Source: Akanthomyces muscarius
Lineage: Eukaryota; Ascomycota; Sordariomycetes; Hypocreales; Cordycipitaceae
DNA length: 64,000 nucleotides
Assembly (NCBI RefSeq): GCF_028009165.1
Contig: NC_079246.1
Span: forward strand, 1,984,001-2,048,000
Reading direction: 5' to 3'
Of this stretch, positions 22,159 through 35,523 are shown piece after piece. The position numbers were made by a program, and so were the translations under genes. Each line of letters starts with the position of its first letter. Within the stretch, counting starts at the first letter, position 1. Under the pieces are notes generated by a model that worked only from the letters and a program-made list of their open reading frames with translations, made no database searches and was not told the DNA's origin.

Positions 22159-23564
22159 TTACAAGACAAAGTCCTTGTGCGTCCACTTCTCCGTCGCCTT
22201 TGTCCTGGCCTGGCGGTGGAAGGGAATGTGCCTGCGGGTCTCGACGCGGCCGCGGACGACCATGCTGCGGTAGCGGTCGTTGATGAGGTTGCCCTCGGGC
22301 CGGAGGCGGCGCAGCGAGTCCTGCAGCTCGTCGGGCAGGACGAGCTCGAGGTCGCGCTCGGGCAGCTTGAACTTGCCGAGCTGCCGTCTGCGGAGCTTCT
22401 CGGCGCCGCGCAGCTCGCTCTCGCTCGTGCTGTCCTCGCCGGCGAGCAGGGCCAGGGCGCGGCTCTGCTCCGTCTCCTCGATCTCAGTGGCAAGGTCCGC
22501 GATGCGCGCCTCCTGGATGCGGCGCGCCTTGAGGGCGGCCTTGTGCTTGGCGAGCTGCTCCTCGGCGCGGCGGCGCTGGATGCGGTTGCGCTGGGCCTGC
22601 GTCTTGCGCTTCGGCCGCTTGGCGGCGGCGGCGGCAGTGCCCTCGTCCTCGACGCCGCTCTGGAAGCCCTCCCACTCTGAGTCCTCCTCCCACTCGGACA
22701 TATTGGCGCGCTCCTCGGCGGCCTCGGCCTCGGCGGCGGACTTGGCGGCCCCCTCCTGCTTCAGCCGGGCGGCTTCCTCGGCGGCGAGGCGCTTCTTCTC
22801 CGCCTCGACGGCCCTTTCGCCTTCTTGCGCCAGGCGCTCCTCGTAGTCGGTAAAGACGGGGTTGTAGCTGTAGCCGCCCGTCGGCTTCTGGACGGCGGGC
22901 ACGGGCTTGCCGCTGGCGACCAGGGAGAGGGGCGCGTGCTTCATGGTCTTGGGCGTCCTGACGTTGAGTTTGGTATGGTCGAGGGCGACCTCGGCGGGCT
23001 CTTCCTGGGGGGCATCCCACAGGTCAAACGTGGCGTCATTGACCTGGATTGTGGTGTCGTGCTGGCCGTCGGCGATTCGCTGCAGTCTGGCGAGGTCCTT
23101 GTGCGTGACCCAGTCGCTACGCTGGCGCTTCACGGGAAGCAGTCCATTCGTCGTTCTATCGCTTGCTCGCTTGCGCGGGGCTACCGCCGCCACGGCAGAT
23201 CGCCTGTTGAGAATCTCATCGGCCTTGAGAGTCTTTTTGGCATGTTTGGGGAATTTTTTCGAGATTTGCGAGTCGCCTTTGATATCAATGGCGAACAGGT
23301 CTGCCGAGTCTCTTTCGCGGATAACACCACTGCAATCGAAAGTGTTAGTGTCTCAAGATTCCGTTGTGTAGTGATATGGCAGGTTTCTTTTGGGCAGTAT
23401 TGTCCTTACCCTTGAATAATTTCCTCGTTTAGGTCCTCGAGACCCTTCTGCACTTCGGTCACATCAACATTTTTTCTCCAGGCCTTCTTGCCCTTTCTGG
23501 AAGTTTGTTTATATTGGCTCGGGGCCTCGTTCGAGTCACCGGTCAGGGGTTTTATGACGGGCAT
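22159..23564 (-). CDS. NOP53: 60S ribosome biogenesis factor Nop53 (GLTSCR2 family)
   Basis: Exons 23564-23410 and 23329-22159 give 441 residues. The N-terminal SRKGKKAWRKNVDVTEVQKGLED block is the family signature. DLFAIDIKGD and ADEILNRRSAV follow (the latter near the region where yeast Nop53 binds the exosome helicase Mtr4). A long Glu/Lys/Arg-rich coiled-coil stretch makes up the middle, with a bipartite basic segment KRPKRKTQAQRNRIQRRR. The end, LVLPDELQDSLRRLRPEGNL...ERTK-type, is conserved. Nucleolar protein of late pre-60S particles, needed for 5.8S rRNA 3' processing and 5S RNP rotation. Divergent from YPT6. Confidence 0.88.
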
Positions 23565-24200
23565 TTTGGCTGAATTGTGTGGGATCAAGAAACGCTGCAC
23601 CGGAGGTATCGAAAACTCGATGGCTAGTTTTGCAGCGCCAGTTGGGCCTGCGACGGTCGACCTGCGCAGTCCAACTTTTGAATTTTTTGTGGGGGAAGCG
23701 ATAACCCCGCCAGCACACAGTGTTATCGGCCGCGGCTGACCGACTAATTGGCACGGCCAGGACCAGGCCGGCTTATTAAGGCCATCCGCCCTACCGTGGT
23801 GGCGAGCGGCGCCACAGGGGTCGGCCTACAGCGGCCTACAGGCGATCCCCAGCTCGCCACGAGCGCTGGAGCAGACGGCACGTGCAACTTCTAGGGGGCC
23901 CCGGTCGCAAACGCTGCCAGGCCTCTGGCAGCTCAATATTCCGGCTGCGCTTACCGATTCAGTGTAGGAGTTACGCCAGAGAAACCAGCGATTGGGAACA
24001 ACCTCCGTTCTCTCCGCTATCAACTCCGCCACAGTCGACCTCGACCTGCATCGTGCAATTTTATCTGAACTGGCAGTAACATATTTTTATATTTACCCCT
24101 TTTCGTCACAACCATATCGTGAATCGAGCGACTCCCTCTCAGTGCCGCGACTTGTTCAAGCTGCCTCTTTGTCTACGCCATTCAGGTACCCGAACTCAAG
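23565..24200. other. Divergent promoter region, NOP53 / YPT6
   Basis: No gene seen. Both genes are transcribed outward from here. Confidence 0.6.
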
Positions 24201-25124
<924 letters not shown>

Positions 25125-25422
25125 ATGGTGCGGACAAGCGAGATCCTACATCGGCCCGAATTTGCGAGTCTGTTTAGTGTTGCAGTGACTAACCTAGCCG
25201 CTCGCCGAGGTAGATGTTGTGCATGGCTGGCGCATCTGAGCATAGAGCTGGTTTTACTAGTCCCAAACAAAAAGTACGAGCCTATGATCTTTATACATAT
25301 AAACTAATACAATTTTGGCATACACGGATTCAATTGTGGAAGAAATCATTTGACTTTATTGTCTTTTATCGCCCATCATAAACTATGCAAAAATATCCAC
25401 GTGGCAGCGTTGGATTCCTCCT

Positions 25423-26349
25423 CTAGGCTGCTTTTTGAACCTGGACCTCCCCTGTAGGCAGGCCAAAGTAAGCAGCAATGGGCTTCTGCGCGGGCAGCAC
25501 CTGTCTGGTCTTGACAGCCTCGTCGCCGTTGAAGCCGTAGAAGAGGCCAATCTCGACAATGCCGGGCAGCTTGATAAGGGTTTCGGCAAGCTTGTTGATC
25601 TCCCAGACACCGTCCTTGCCGGAGCCGTCCTGGCCGTCCTTGAGGTCCTTGGGCAGGAGCAAGGAGGGGAACGGAGCGTCAATGATCCACATGCCATTGT
25701 CACTGACGCACTCGCCAGCCTTGCTAGGCAGGCCAGATCGCACCGCTGGGCCGGTCGAGCCCATGTCCTTGAGCTTGTTGAGGACGTCGGGGGCGGCCAT
25801 GGGCAGGACTTCGATTGGGATAGCCTTCCACTTTGTGCACAGGCGGGCCGACTGTTTGCGCGAATCTACGAAGGGAGTGTCAGCTCACGTTTCTGCTTTT
25901 TCTTCTCGTGGTACCTCAATAGAAGAATAGTGCATACCGGCAACAGCAATAAACTGCTTGGCCGCCGCCGCGACGAGCTTTTCTTGGAAGAGACAGGCAC
26001 CACCGCCCTTGATAAGGTTGAGCTCCTCATCGACCTCGTCGGCGCCGTCAAAGGCCACATCAAGCGCCACGGCCTTGCCGTCGACGACAGGACGTTCGTC
26101 GAGGTTGTTCATGCGGAAGCCGGCCAGGGTGATGAGGCCCTTGGACTGGCTGCCGGTGGGGATAAAGGTCATGCCGCCGTAGAAGGCAGGGCCCTTGGCC
26201 TTGATGGCCTCGACGACGTAGACGACGGTGCTGCCGGAGCCGATGCCGACATACTTGTGCGAGGGCAGGAGGTAGTCCTCGACGGCCTGGTAGGCGGCGG
26301 CCTTTTTGGAGGACTCGATGAGAGCCACTGCGTCGGCGGTGGTTGCCAT
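25423..26349 (-). CDS. RKI1: Ribose-5-phosphate isomerase A
   Basis: Exons 26349-25938 and 25865-25423 give 284 residues from ATG 26349. The family motifs are GIGSGSTV (phosphate loop), DVAFDGADEVDEELNLIKGGGA (catalytic Asp residues) and QEKLVAAAAKQFIAVAD with the Lys of the active site. C-terminal GLPTGEVQVQKAA is typical of fungal RpiA. It interconverts ribose-5-phosphate and ribulose-5-phosphate in the non-oxidative pentose phosphate pathway. The frame stays open upstream to another ATG at 26571; that longer form would have an Arg/Ser-rich presequence (see findings). Divergent from KEI1. Confidence 0.95.
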
Positions 26350-27141
26350 GATGCGAGCTGTTGGTGGTGGTGGGGGATGAGGTAGAGGGGTTGATCTGCA
26401 GGGTAGTGGTGATCTGGTAACGGAGATGCTGCTACTGCTTGGGAAAATTGGTGGTCTGGCGCGCGTGGAATATGATATGGCGCCAGGGAACTGCACAGCT
26501 GGGATGAACCGAGATCGAGACTGCAAAGATGGTGTGCGGCTATGGTGGTAGATATTCGCAATCCTTCTCATTGAAGTTTATCAGAGTATGAGTGAGACTT
26601 TGCTGCACAAAAAAGTCGCCAAGGAAAAAGAGCAAGTGAATTGCAGTGTCGGATGGAATGAGGGAATTTTTTTCCTCTTAAAAATTTATCGGGAGATAAC
26701 AATTAGAATCCCGTCTAGCCGTTGAGTCGCTTTTTGCACCGAAGGACTGGAGACGGTCGACAGAATGATACAAAAAGATCCAGTCACATTGAGCAGAGCT
26801 GGCACAGTGGATGGCCTGTGACGCCATTGCTGTTGTCCCAGCTCCGACGCCCCCACCGAGGCAGCAGGCCGAGCTCAAGCCGTCATTTATGATGGATCCC
26901 GTGACTGTGCACGTGACTCTTCCAGTCTTCCAGTCTCGTTACTGCAGCCTTTACGTCTTTGATCTCGGCAGCCACGGACCAAGTGGGCCTAATTTGATGT
27001 CAGATCCCCATGCAGCACACTCCCGACGCTTAACCAGGTTCTGCCTCTTTTTTTTCTCCGGGTCATACTCTTGTTACGGCCTCCCCCTGTGACTCGACAC
27101 TCGAATACATTGACAGAGGTCGCGAGGCCTGCATTTCTACC
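26350..27141. other. Divergent promoter region, RKI1 / KEI1
   Basis: Includes the open upstream extension of RKI1 (26350-26571). No other gene supported. Confidence 0.6.
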
Positions 27142-28039
27142 ATGTCCAAATTCACCAGACTATACCTGCGCGTGCCGCAGCCAACGGTACGTCAGCTCTC
27201 TGAGCCCCCTCGCGCGGAACGGGGGTGGGCGCCGCAAGCCCATTGAGCGGAACAGAGCGGTCACGAGGGCAACCATTTACTAACTATTTTGACCCGGACA
27301 GACGCTCTTTGGCTGCATCAGCCTGCAGACCGGCACGGAACTCATCTCGCTCGCACTCGTTTTCAACAAGGTGACGGGCGTCTACGGGCTGCTCGCCATC
27401 CTCACGGGGTACCAGCTGTCGCTGCTCCAGCTGTCGACGTACGTCTACTCGATTGGCGTGCTGGGCCTGCTCATCTTCCTGATCCCACACATCCGGCGAC
27501 AGACGCCCTTCGAGTGCCTGGCGCTGGCATGGGTGTACATTCTGGACGCGTGCATCAACGCGGCGTACACGGCCGCGTTTGGGCTGGACTGGTACTTCCA
27601 CAGCACGGCGACCGAGTCGGACACGCGGCCGGCGGGCCTGTCCAACACGGTCATGGAGAGCATCGAGGGGTTGAAGAAGGAGAGCGCCATCCACGGGAAA
27701 GTGGTGCCGCAGGAGACTGCTATGAGCATGATCTTCATCGTGGCCGTCACCCTGATCCGCGTCTACTTTAGCTTCGTCGTCATGGCGTACGCGAGGCAGT
27801 CGCTGCAAAAGTACATGCAGCTGATGATTATGGAGGGCCCCGGCGTGGACGACTACGACGGCCCGTTTGCGCTGGATCTGCCGGACGGCGAGGGCCGCCG
27901 GGGCCGTCTGGGCCGCATCATGGTGTCGCTTGGCCGCTCGTACTGGCTGGGTCACCTCGAGGACAATGGCTGGTCGGGCAACAACAGCAGCAGACAGCGC
28001 AAGGTCAACGAGCCAGGGATGCTTGCCGGCGAGGTTTAA
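27142..28039 (+). CDS. KEI1: Kei1, regulatory subunit of inositol phosphorylceramide synthase
   Basis: Exons 27142-27186 and 27302-28039 give 260 residues. The start MSKFTRLYLRVPQP precedes four hydrophobic segments: FGCISLQTGTELISLALVFNKVTG, YGLLAILTGY, YVYSIGVLGLLIFLIPHI and the last pair around CLALAWVYILDACINAAYTA and MSMIFIVAVTLIRVYFSFVVMAYAR. A hydrophilic lumen/cytosol loop and a C-terminal acidic-basic tail follow. This pattern matches the fungal Kei1 family (formerly DUF1753). With Aur1 it makes inositol phosphorylceramide in the medial Golgi. Family call by recognition, not search. Confidence 0.82.
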
Positions 28040-29936
28040 CCCCTGTTCGAGCATATATCATGCTAGCTGGGTGGATGGGCTTTTCTTCGGTTTGCCCGGC
28101 CACGCGGCCGAATGGCGACGACACCAGCTGGCAATGTAAGATATGAGACTTTTCAACGCGTGCACTATGCAGCTAGCGATGATGGACTAATGGCTCGGTG
28201 CTTGAGTGCCGACAACCAAGAAGGGTGGAGCGCATTTGTTTTTCCAGGATGCACGCTATTGGTATTGGGGAGGCGCAGATAATCATTTCGTTTTCCTTCT
28301 TCATCCTTATTCCGGATGAGTTGAGCATGCGACAACATAGAGATAATGTATACAATTTTTCGTAAAGAAAAAAGGTGGTTTGCCTTGTGACAGTGGTCCA
28401 TAGCAAAGCAGACGGAGATAAAAAAAAGATGTAGGGACAAGCGGTAGTGTTTGGGTGCAGTATTTCTGCAAGCCACCCGAATGCAGGGCGAACCAGGGTT
28501 AGATGACGCCATTGCGACCCTGGGACTCACCATCTTGGGGAAAAGCGCTCAGAGGAGCGAAAATGGGCGGGCAAAAAACTGTTTCTGTGGCGAACGGATA
28601 CCTATTGAGCACTCGGGTGGGGCTTTGCGGCGTTCGGAGAGAGATGGATGGTGATGAGCTGAGGCGTGGTTTTTGGCATGGGTTTCTTCGGTTCGTCGGT
28701 GGTTGAGAGAATGTCGGCAGGTCGGCGGACGATGGCGAGCTAGTTGGTGAGTGGATGGGCGAATTCGGGATGGGGAGGAGGCGAATCTGCAGAGTAATGG
28801 AATGTGACAATGGAGTTGTCCAGGGACTTTTTATTTAGTAAACACAGGATCTGTCCAACCGTGCGCTTTGCCTTTCTTCTTGTAGAACTGCTGCGATGAG
28901 TTTGGAGTACATGGCAAGGCCAGGCACGTTTTTACAGTGTTGGGTGTTTTATTAGGTTGACGAATGATGGGCCGCCATTTGTAATCCAGAAGCGGCAATG
29001 CAAGATGGCCCGTGGATGGATGGAGAGGTGGGACAAGACGAGATGCGCAGTGGGCGACTGCTAGACTACCTACGGACCCAAGGCTACCAGGGTTCCTTGC
29101 ACGGCTGCTCGGGACAATGGGAAACAAGCTGGCACCATGGTGGGAAATGATGCATGATGAGCCAAAGGTCAATTGCGACAGCGCGAGGAGGCGGCCGGAG
29201 CGATGCAAGATCGTGTGTCCATGTGTCTACGGATACTGTGTAGAAGAATGCGAAAAGCACGTACACTGCACTAGGCAATCACGCAATTCAGAGAAAAACT
29301 GGCTGACCTGCGGGGAATGGCCATTTAGCTGGCGGCCTACTGGGCGGGCGGGGAGTTGACGGTTCCACAATCGGCGACAGGGCGAGGTTAGTGCCTGCAG
29401 CGGTATGTGGCAGCGCTGCAGCTCGTGCCTCTTTGAGCGCTATCGGCGCTGTGAAGCAAGTGACTGTGCAGGGCATCTGCGGGCAGTTTCAGCGCTGCGC
29501 TGCTGGATAGGCAGTTAGTGGACAGTGGACACTGAACAGTGCTGCAGTGGACAGGCTCCAGAGCCATCTTGCCCCTCTCAGTCTCCGAGGCGGGGGCCCC
29601 TTCGTCCTCCACCGCAGCAGCAGCTCCCCCAATCCCCCAGCATGGCCCAGCATGGCCCAGCATTGCACCACCATGGAAATCCACCAAGACCGCTGAGACT
29701 AACAGAGGCCATCGAGCCTCCCAGTGGGCTCGCCATGTGCCAGCTCGCCAGCCAGCCGTCCTCCGTTCCAGAAAGTCTGATTTCCATGACCGGTCCCCTG
29801 CTTTCCTCTTCTTCCTTCTTCTCTTCCTCTTTTTACCTCTTCTCCAACCTTTTAATTCCTTTGCTTCCCATTCCTCCTCTCCTGTCGTGTTTGCTGTCCC
29901 TTGTCCGTGTTGCAGAGGGACGCCTACACTGCAACC
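28040..29936. other. Intergenic region, KEI1 / MET5
   Basis: About 1.9 kb. Overlapping short frames on both strands show no domain. The last 150 bp before MET5 are strongly pyrimidine-rich, as fungal promoters and leaders often are. Confidence 0.55.
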
Positions 29937-32900
29937 ATGGAGGCTGCCGCTCAGCACCAGGTGCGCACGCCGCAAGAGGCTGGTACGTTTTGCTCCCCTC
30001 TCCCTCCCTCAGTGTCTCCCGCACCACATGCTAACAAACCGACAACACAAACAGTCGCCAGAATCGCATACCTCGCCTCCGACGTCGTCGTCTCTGTCCA
30101 GCCCTCGCTCGCCACCGACTCTGAATTCTCCTCCCATCTCAAGCGATATGCTGCCCGCAAGGACCGCAGTCTTGTCGCTGCCGGCGCTGGCGCTGTCCCG
30201 GATGTAAGTCCCCTGTACTCTACCTGTTTGCCCACGGCGGCGCGCGGCGGCTGCGCTGCCCACCACTTTTTTTTTTTTTTACTTGCTTCCTAAGCCATGG
30301 CACGACGACGACCCGAAGCACGTCACCCGACCACCCGACCCAAGCCATTGCCTCCTCAAATCAACACACCCTCATATCACCCAACTGGATTGACAGTGCA
30401 AATCAATATTCGTTGCTAATACGCACCCCCAGATCCTCTCTGTCCGCCACAATGCTGACCCGCTGCTCTCCGTCTTCACCCCGATCCGCTCCGGCAAGCT
30501 CGTCTCCGTCACCACGCCCTCCTCGGTCCTCCTGCCCGCCGTCTCCCACCTCTACAAGCTGGCCAATTATCCCGTAGTCCTCCACGTTGCCCTCCAGCCC
30601 CGCAACTTTGCCGACTACTCCGTCATCACCGCCATCCGCAACTCGGGATGGACCTTTGTCCAGTCCGAGACCCTGCAGGAGGCACAGGACATGGCCATCA
30701 CGGCCCATGCCCTCGCCGTCCGCACCGGCAAGGGCGTCATTCACTTCTTCGCCCCTGACACCTCTTCCCAGGACGAGCCGGTGACCGTTGAGGATGCCAG
30801 CGTCGTGGGGAACCTCCTCGACCTGGACAGCGTGCGCCGCTTCCAGTCCGGCTCCGTTGCCGCCGCCGGCTTATACGCCGACGACGGCCATGTCGCCGTC
30901 TCTTCGGACCACCCAGAGGTTGCCCCCAACGCCACCGGCGACAGCGTCGCCAACCTGCGTCCGCCTGCGAGTGCCGATGCGTCCAAGTTTGCTTCCACCG
31001 GCACGTCGGTCAAGTCCAGCCAGGCCAGCCAGGCCAGTGACGCTGGCACCCCCGGCGCTCCCTCATCCGTCGCCACCACTGTCGAGTCGGCCCCGCCGCC
31101 CGTGACCTCCGAAGACATTTACACGTGCGCCACCCGTATCTGGACGAGCCTCAACTCTGCTGTCGGCCGCCAGTACAACGCTTTCGAGTATACCGGCCCG
31201 GACAATGTCCAAAACTGCCTCTTCATCTTTGGCTCCGATACCGGCACCTTTGCCCAAGTCATTGACAACGCCAAGCCCGACGAGATCTTTGCCCACACTG
31301 GCATCGTCACGCCTCGCCTCTACCGCCCCTGGCTTGGATCCAAGCTCGTCGATGCTCTCCCCAAGACCATCAAGCGCATTGCCGTTCTCGAGCAGATTCA
31401 CCGCAAGACCACCAAATGGGGTCCTCTGCTGATTGACGTCGTCTCCTCCATCAAGAGCGGCCCCGGCGGCGTTGAGACCATTGTTGGCCACCAGCTCGGC
31501 TACATTGCCGCCGAGGCTGCTGACCAAGCTCTTCGTGGCATTCTTCAGAACCTCACCTCCGAGGCCCCCCTCCAGAACCTCGAGGTCGGCGTACGGGACG
31601 CCCCCGCTGAACGCAGCGACTATGTCCTGTCCATGCCTGCTCTGGAGACGGCCTACAACAAGATTCTCGACCAGCTCTTCGGCAAGCGAACGCACATTGC
31701 CAACGCTCTCCGATCCCAAAACACCGGCATTTCTTCTACTGTCGCTGCCACCCCCGAATTCGGCTTCGGTTCCCTCATTGCCCGCAAGGAGCTGCGCAAG
31801 ACTTTCATCAGCGAGGTCAAGGAGGCCGCCAAGAGCAACGAGTTCATCACCGATGGCCCAAAGAACTGGCTTGCCAAGTGGGCTGTCGCCTCGGATGATC
31901 TGTCCAAGTCTACCGAGATTGCCGACGACGTCATCTCCCGCCTCCAGACGGACGGCTCGCCCATCTCTCACAGCCTGCTCAAGAAGCAGGGCCTCTTCCG
32001 CAAGGAGTCGCTCTGGCTCGTCGGCTCCGATGCCTGGTCCTATGACCTCGGCAACTCAGGTGTGCACCACGTTCTCGCCTCTGGTGAAAACGTCAACATG
32101 CTCATCATCGATTCTACCCCCTATTCTGAAAAGTCCAATGCCGACGCCAACCGCAGAAAGAAAGATATTGGTCTCTACGCCATGAACTTTGGCAACGTCT
32201 ATGTCGCCTCGACTGCTGTCTACAGCTCTTATACCCAGGTCCTCCAGGCCATGCTCGAGGCTGACAAGTTTGACGGTCCCTCCGTTGTTATGGCTTACCT
32301 GCCCTACTTTGGCGAGTCTGACTCTCCCCTCACCGTTCTCCAAGAGACCAAGAAGGCTGTCGATGCTGGTTACTGGCCTCTGTACCGATGGAACCCCGAG
32401 AACGAGAAGAAGGGCGAGCCCAACTTCTCCCTCGACTCCGAGCTCATCAAGAAGGAGCTCAAGACCTTCCTTGCTCGTGACAACCAGCTCACTCAGCTCA
32501 TGAACAAGGAGCCCCAGTTTGCTGCCAGCCTGGCCCAAGACTTTGGTACCGAGGTCCGCGCTCAGCAGAAGCGCAAGGCTAAGGATGCTTACAACCAACT
32601 TCTCGAGGGCCTTTTGGGAGCCCCGCTCACCATTCTCTACGCCTCTGACAACGGCAACGCTACTTCTTTGGCCAAGAGACTTGGCAACAGAGGCCGTGCT
32701 CGCGGCCTCAAGACCACTGTTCTGGCCATGGAGGACTACCCTCTCGAGGACCTTCCTACTGAGGAGAACATTGTCTTCCTTACCTCTACCGCTGGCCAGG
32801 GAGAGTTCCCTCAGAACGGTCTCGCCTTCTGGGAGGCCATAAAGGACAACACTGAACTTGATCTTGCCACTGTCAACTACTCCATCTTTGGTCTTGGTGA

Positions 32901-34848
32901 CAGCCATTACTGGCCACGCAAGGAAGACAGGATCTACTACAACAAGCCTGCCAAGGATCTCGACCGCGTTCTGACCAACCTCGGTGGCAAGCGCTTGGCT
33001 GACACTGGCCTCGGCGATGACCAAGATCCCGACGCGTACCAAACAGGCTATTCTGAGTGGGAGCCCAAGATTTGGCAGGCGCTCGGCGTCGACAACGTCT
33101 CCGGTCTTCCCGATGAGCCTCCGCCCATCACCAACGAGGACATCAAACTGGCCTCCAACTTCCTTCGTGGCACCATTCTCGAAGGTCTTGCTGACCCTTC
33201 CACTGGCGCCATCTCTGCTGCCGATCAGCAGCTCACCAAGTTCCACGGTACCTACATGCAGGATGACCGTGATGTCCGTGATGAGAGGAAGGCCCAGGGT
33301 CTTGAGCCCGCCTACTCCTTCATGATCCGATGCCGTCTACCCGGTGGTGTTTCCACCCCCAAGCAGTGGGTCCAGATGGACGATATTGCCAACGACCTCG
33401 GCAACGAGACGATGAAGCTCACCACTCGCCAGACCTTCCAGTTTCACGGCGTCGTCAAGGGCAAGCTCAAGCCCGCCATGCAGGCCATCAACCGTGCTCT
33501 CATGACCACCATTGCCGCTTGCGGCGACGTCAACCGCAACGTCATGTGCAGCTCGCTGCCCACCCAGTCCAAGTACCACCGCCAGGTCTTTGCCTGCTCC
33601 GCCAAGATTAGCGACCACCTGCTGCCCTCGACCAACGCCTACCACGAGATCTGGCTCAAGGACGAGAACGACAAGAAGACGCAGGTCGCCGGCGAGGCGA
33701 TCCAGGACTTTGAGCCGCTGTACGGACCTACCTACCTGCCCAGAAAGTTCAAGATTACCATTGCCATTCCTCCCCACAACGACACCGACGTCTACGCGCA
33801 CGACATTGGCCTGATTGCCATCAAGGGCAAGGACGGCAACCTAGAGGGTTTCAACGTGCTTGCCGGCGGCGGCATGGGTGCCACGCACAACAACAAGAAG
33901 ACGTACCCGCAGACGGGCCGCATGTTTGGCTACTGCAAGGCCGAGGACGTGCACATTGCCTGCGAGAAGATTATGCTCGTGCAGCGCGACCACGGCGACC
34001 GCAAGAACCGCAAGCACGCGCGTCTCAAGTACACCATTGACGACATGGGCGTCGACGTCTTCCGCGGCAAGGTCGAGGAGCTCTGGGGCCAAAAGTTTGA
34101 GGCCGCCAAGCCCTTTGAGTTCAAGTCCAACGTCGACACCTTTGGCTGGGTCAAGGACGAGACGGGCCTGAACCACTTTACCTTCTTCATCGAAAACGGC
34201 CGCATCGAGGACACGCCCGACTTCCAGATGAAGACGGGCCTGCGCGCCATTGCCCAGGCGCACAAGGGCGAGTTCCGCCTCACCGGCAACCAGCACCTCA
34301 TCCTCAGCAACGTGCACGACGACGACCTCGACGCCATGAAGGCCCTCATGAAGCGCTACAAGCTCGACAACGTGCAGTTCTCCGGCCTGCGCCTCAGCTC
34401 CTCGGCCTGCGTCGCCTTCCCGACCTGCGGCCTCGCCATGGCCGAGTCGGAGCGCTACCTGCCCGTGCTCATCTCCAAGCTCGAGGGCTGCCTCGAGGAC
34501 GCCGGCCTGCGCCAGGACTCCATCGTCATGCGCATGACGGGCTGCCCCAACGGCTGCGCCCGCCCCTGGCTCGCCGAGGTCGCCTTTGTCGGCAAGGCCT
34601 TTGGCGCCTACAACATGTACCTCGGCGGCGGCTACCACGGCCAGCGCCTCAACAAGCTCTACCGCTCCAGCATCAAGGAGGACGAGATCCTCGATATCAT
34701 GAAGCCGCTGCTCAAGCGCTACGCCGCGGAGCGCGAGGACGGCGAGCGGTTCGGCGATTTCTGCATCAGGGTCGGCGTCATCAAGGCCACCACCGACGGG
34801 CAAAACTTTCACGATGACGTCGCGGAGGAGGAGTCGGAGGAGGAGTAG
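29937..34848 (+). CDS. MET5: Assimilatory sulfite reductase, beta (hemoprotein) subunit
   Basis: Exons 29937-29982, 30055-30203 and 30433-34848 close in frame to 1536 residues; the ATG was set by MEAAAQHQV and the two introns. The N-terminal half is a pyruvate:ferredoxin oxidoreductase-like region. A flavodoxin-like domain follows near residue 795 (LTILYASDNGNATSLAKRL, STAGQGEFP). The C-terminal half is the siroheme/4Fe-4S sulfite reductase module, with FQFHGVVKG and GGGMG. The cluster ligands are in ACVAFPTCGLA (C-x5-C) and GCPNGCARP (C-x3-C), near residues 1385-1440. With the flavoprotein subunit (Met10) it reduces sulfite to sulfide with NADPH for Cys/Met synthesis. The protein ends in an acidic tail (EEESEEE). 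Confidence 0.95.
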
Positions 34849-35523
34849 ACCGCATCCCCTCCTCTTGGAATACATGTGCCTTGGAAATGAAGCACGAGGC
34901 ATACTGATCTTTTATGGTAATGAGATGTTGGGTACATGTCATGTTGTCCCTTTTTTTTGTTCTTGCTTGTTTCTTTTTGTTTATATCAAAAAAGGCTGGA
35001 TTATAAGAGTCGAGCGTATCTATGCATGTACATGATGGTTCTTTTTTTTCTCTTCTTCTTTCCTCTTCACTCATGTTCTTCTTTAGCTCAAAAAGGAAAC
35101 CGAATAAAAAAAAAAGGTTCAAAATTGATCGACAGTCCGCTCTCGATATCTCACGTGAACTTTGAACTTGGTACGAGGAAAGGGAAACGATACATCATGC
35201 AATTTTGCATTCGAGGAAAAACTCATTTCCTACATTAAATCACCTCCAAAAATCTTCTCATCATGACTAGTAGAAACTTTTCCTCTATGAGGGGTTCAGT
35301 TCGTCCTTGTCCAACATGTACAGCACAAAACTACCACAAAACAAAGCCAAAGAAATGTAGCAAAACAGACCGAAAAAAATCCTTGTAAAAAGAAAACACC
35401 AGCCCTTGGAAAAACACAAAACAAGCCTTCAGATACACATGGTCGGCGATCAATGCAAAGATGCAACACAAAGGTTTTCAAATAAAAGCTGCGAGTTAGT
35501 AACTTGGAAGATCTTGTCTTTCA
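34849..35523. other. Convergent intergenic region
   Basis: 3' regions of MET5 and the chitin synthase gene. A/T-rich with T- and A-runs; no gene seen. Confidence 0.6.

Noticed and set aside
27284..28054. 256-codon frame antisense to KEI1
   Set aside because: Mirror of a GC-rich coding exon; the sense frame has clear membrane segments and splice logic, the antisense one has no domain.
29388..29975. 195-codon minus-strand frame upstream of MET5
   Set aside because: Its Lys/Arg/Gly-rich middle is the complement of the pyrimidine-rich MET5 promoter.
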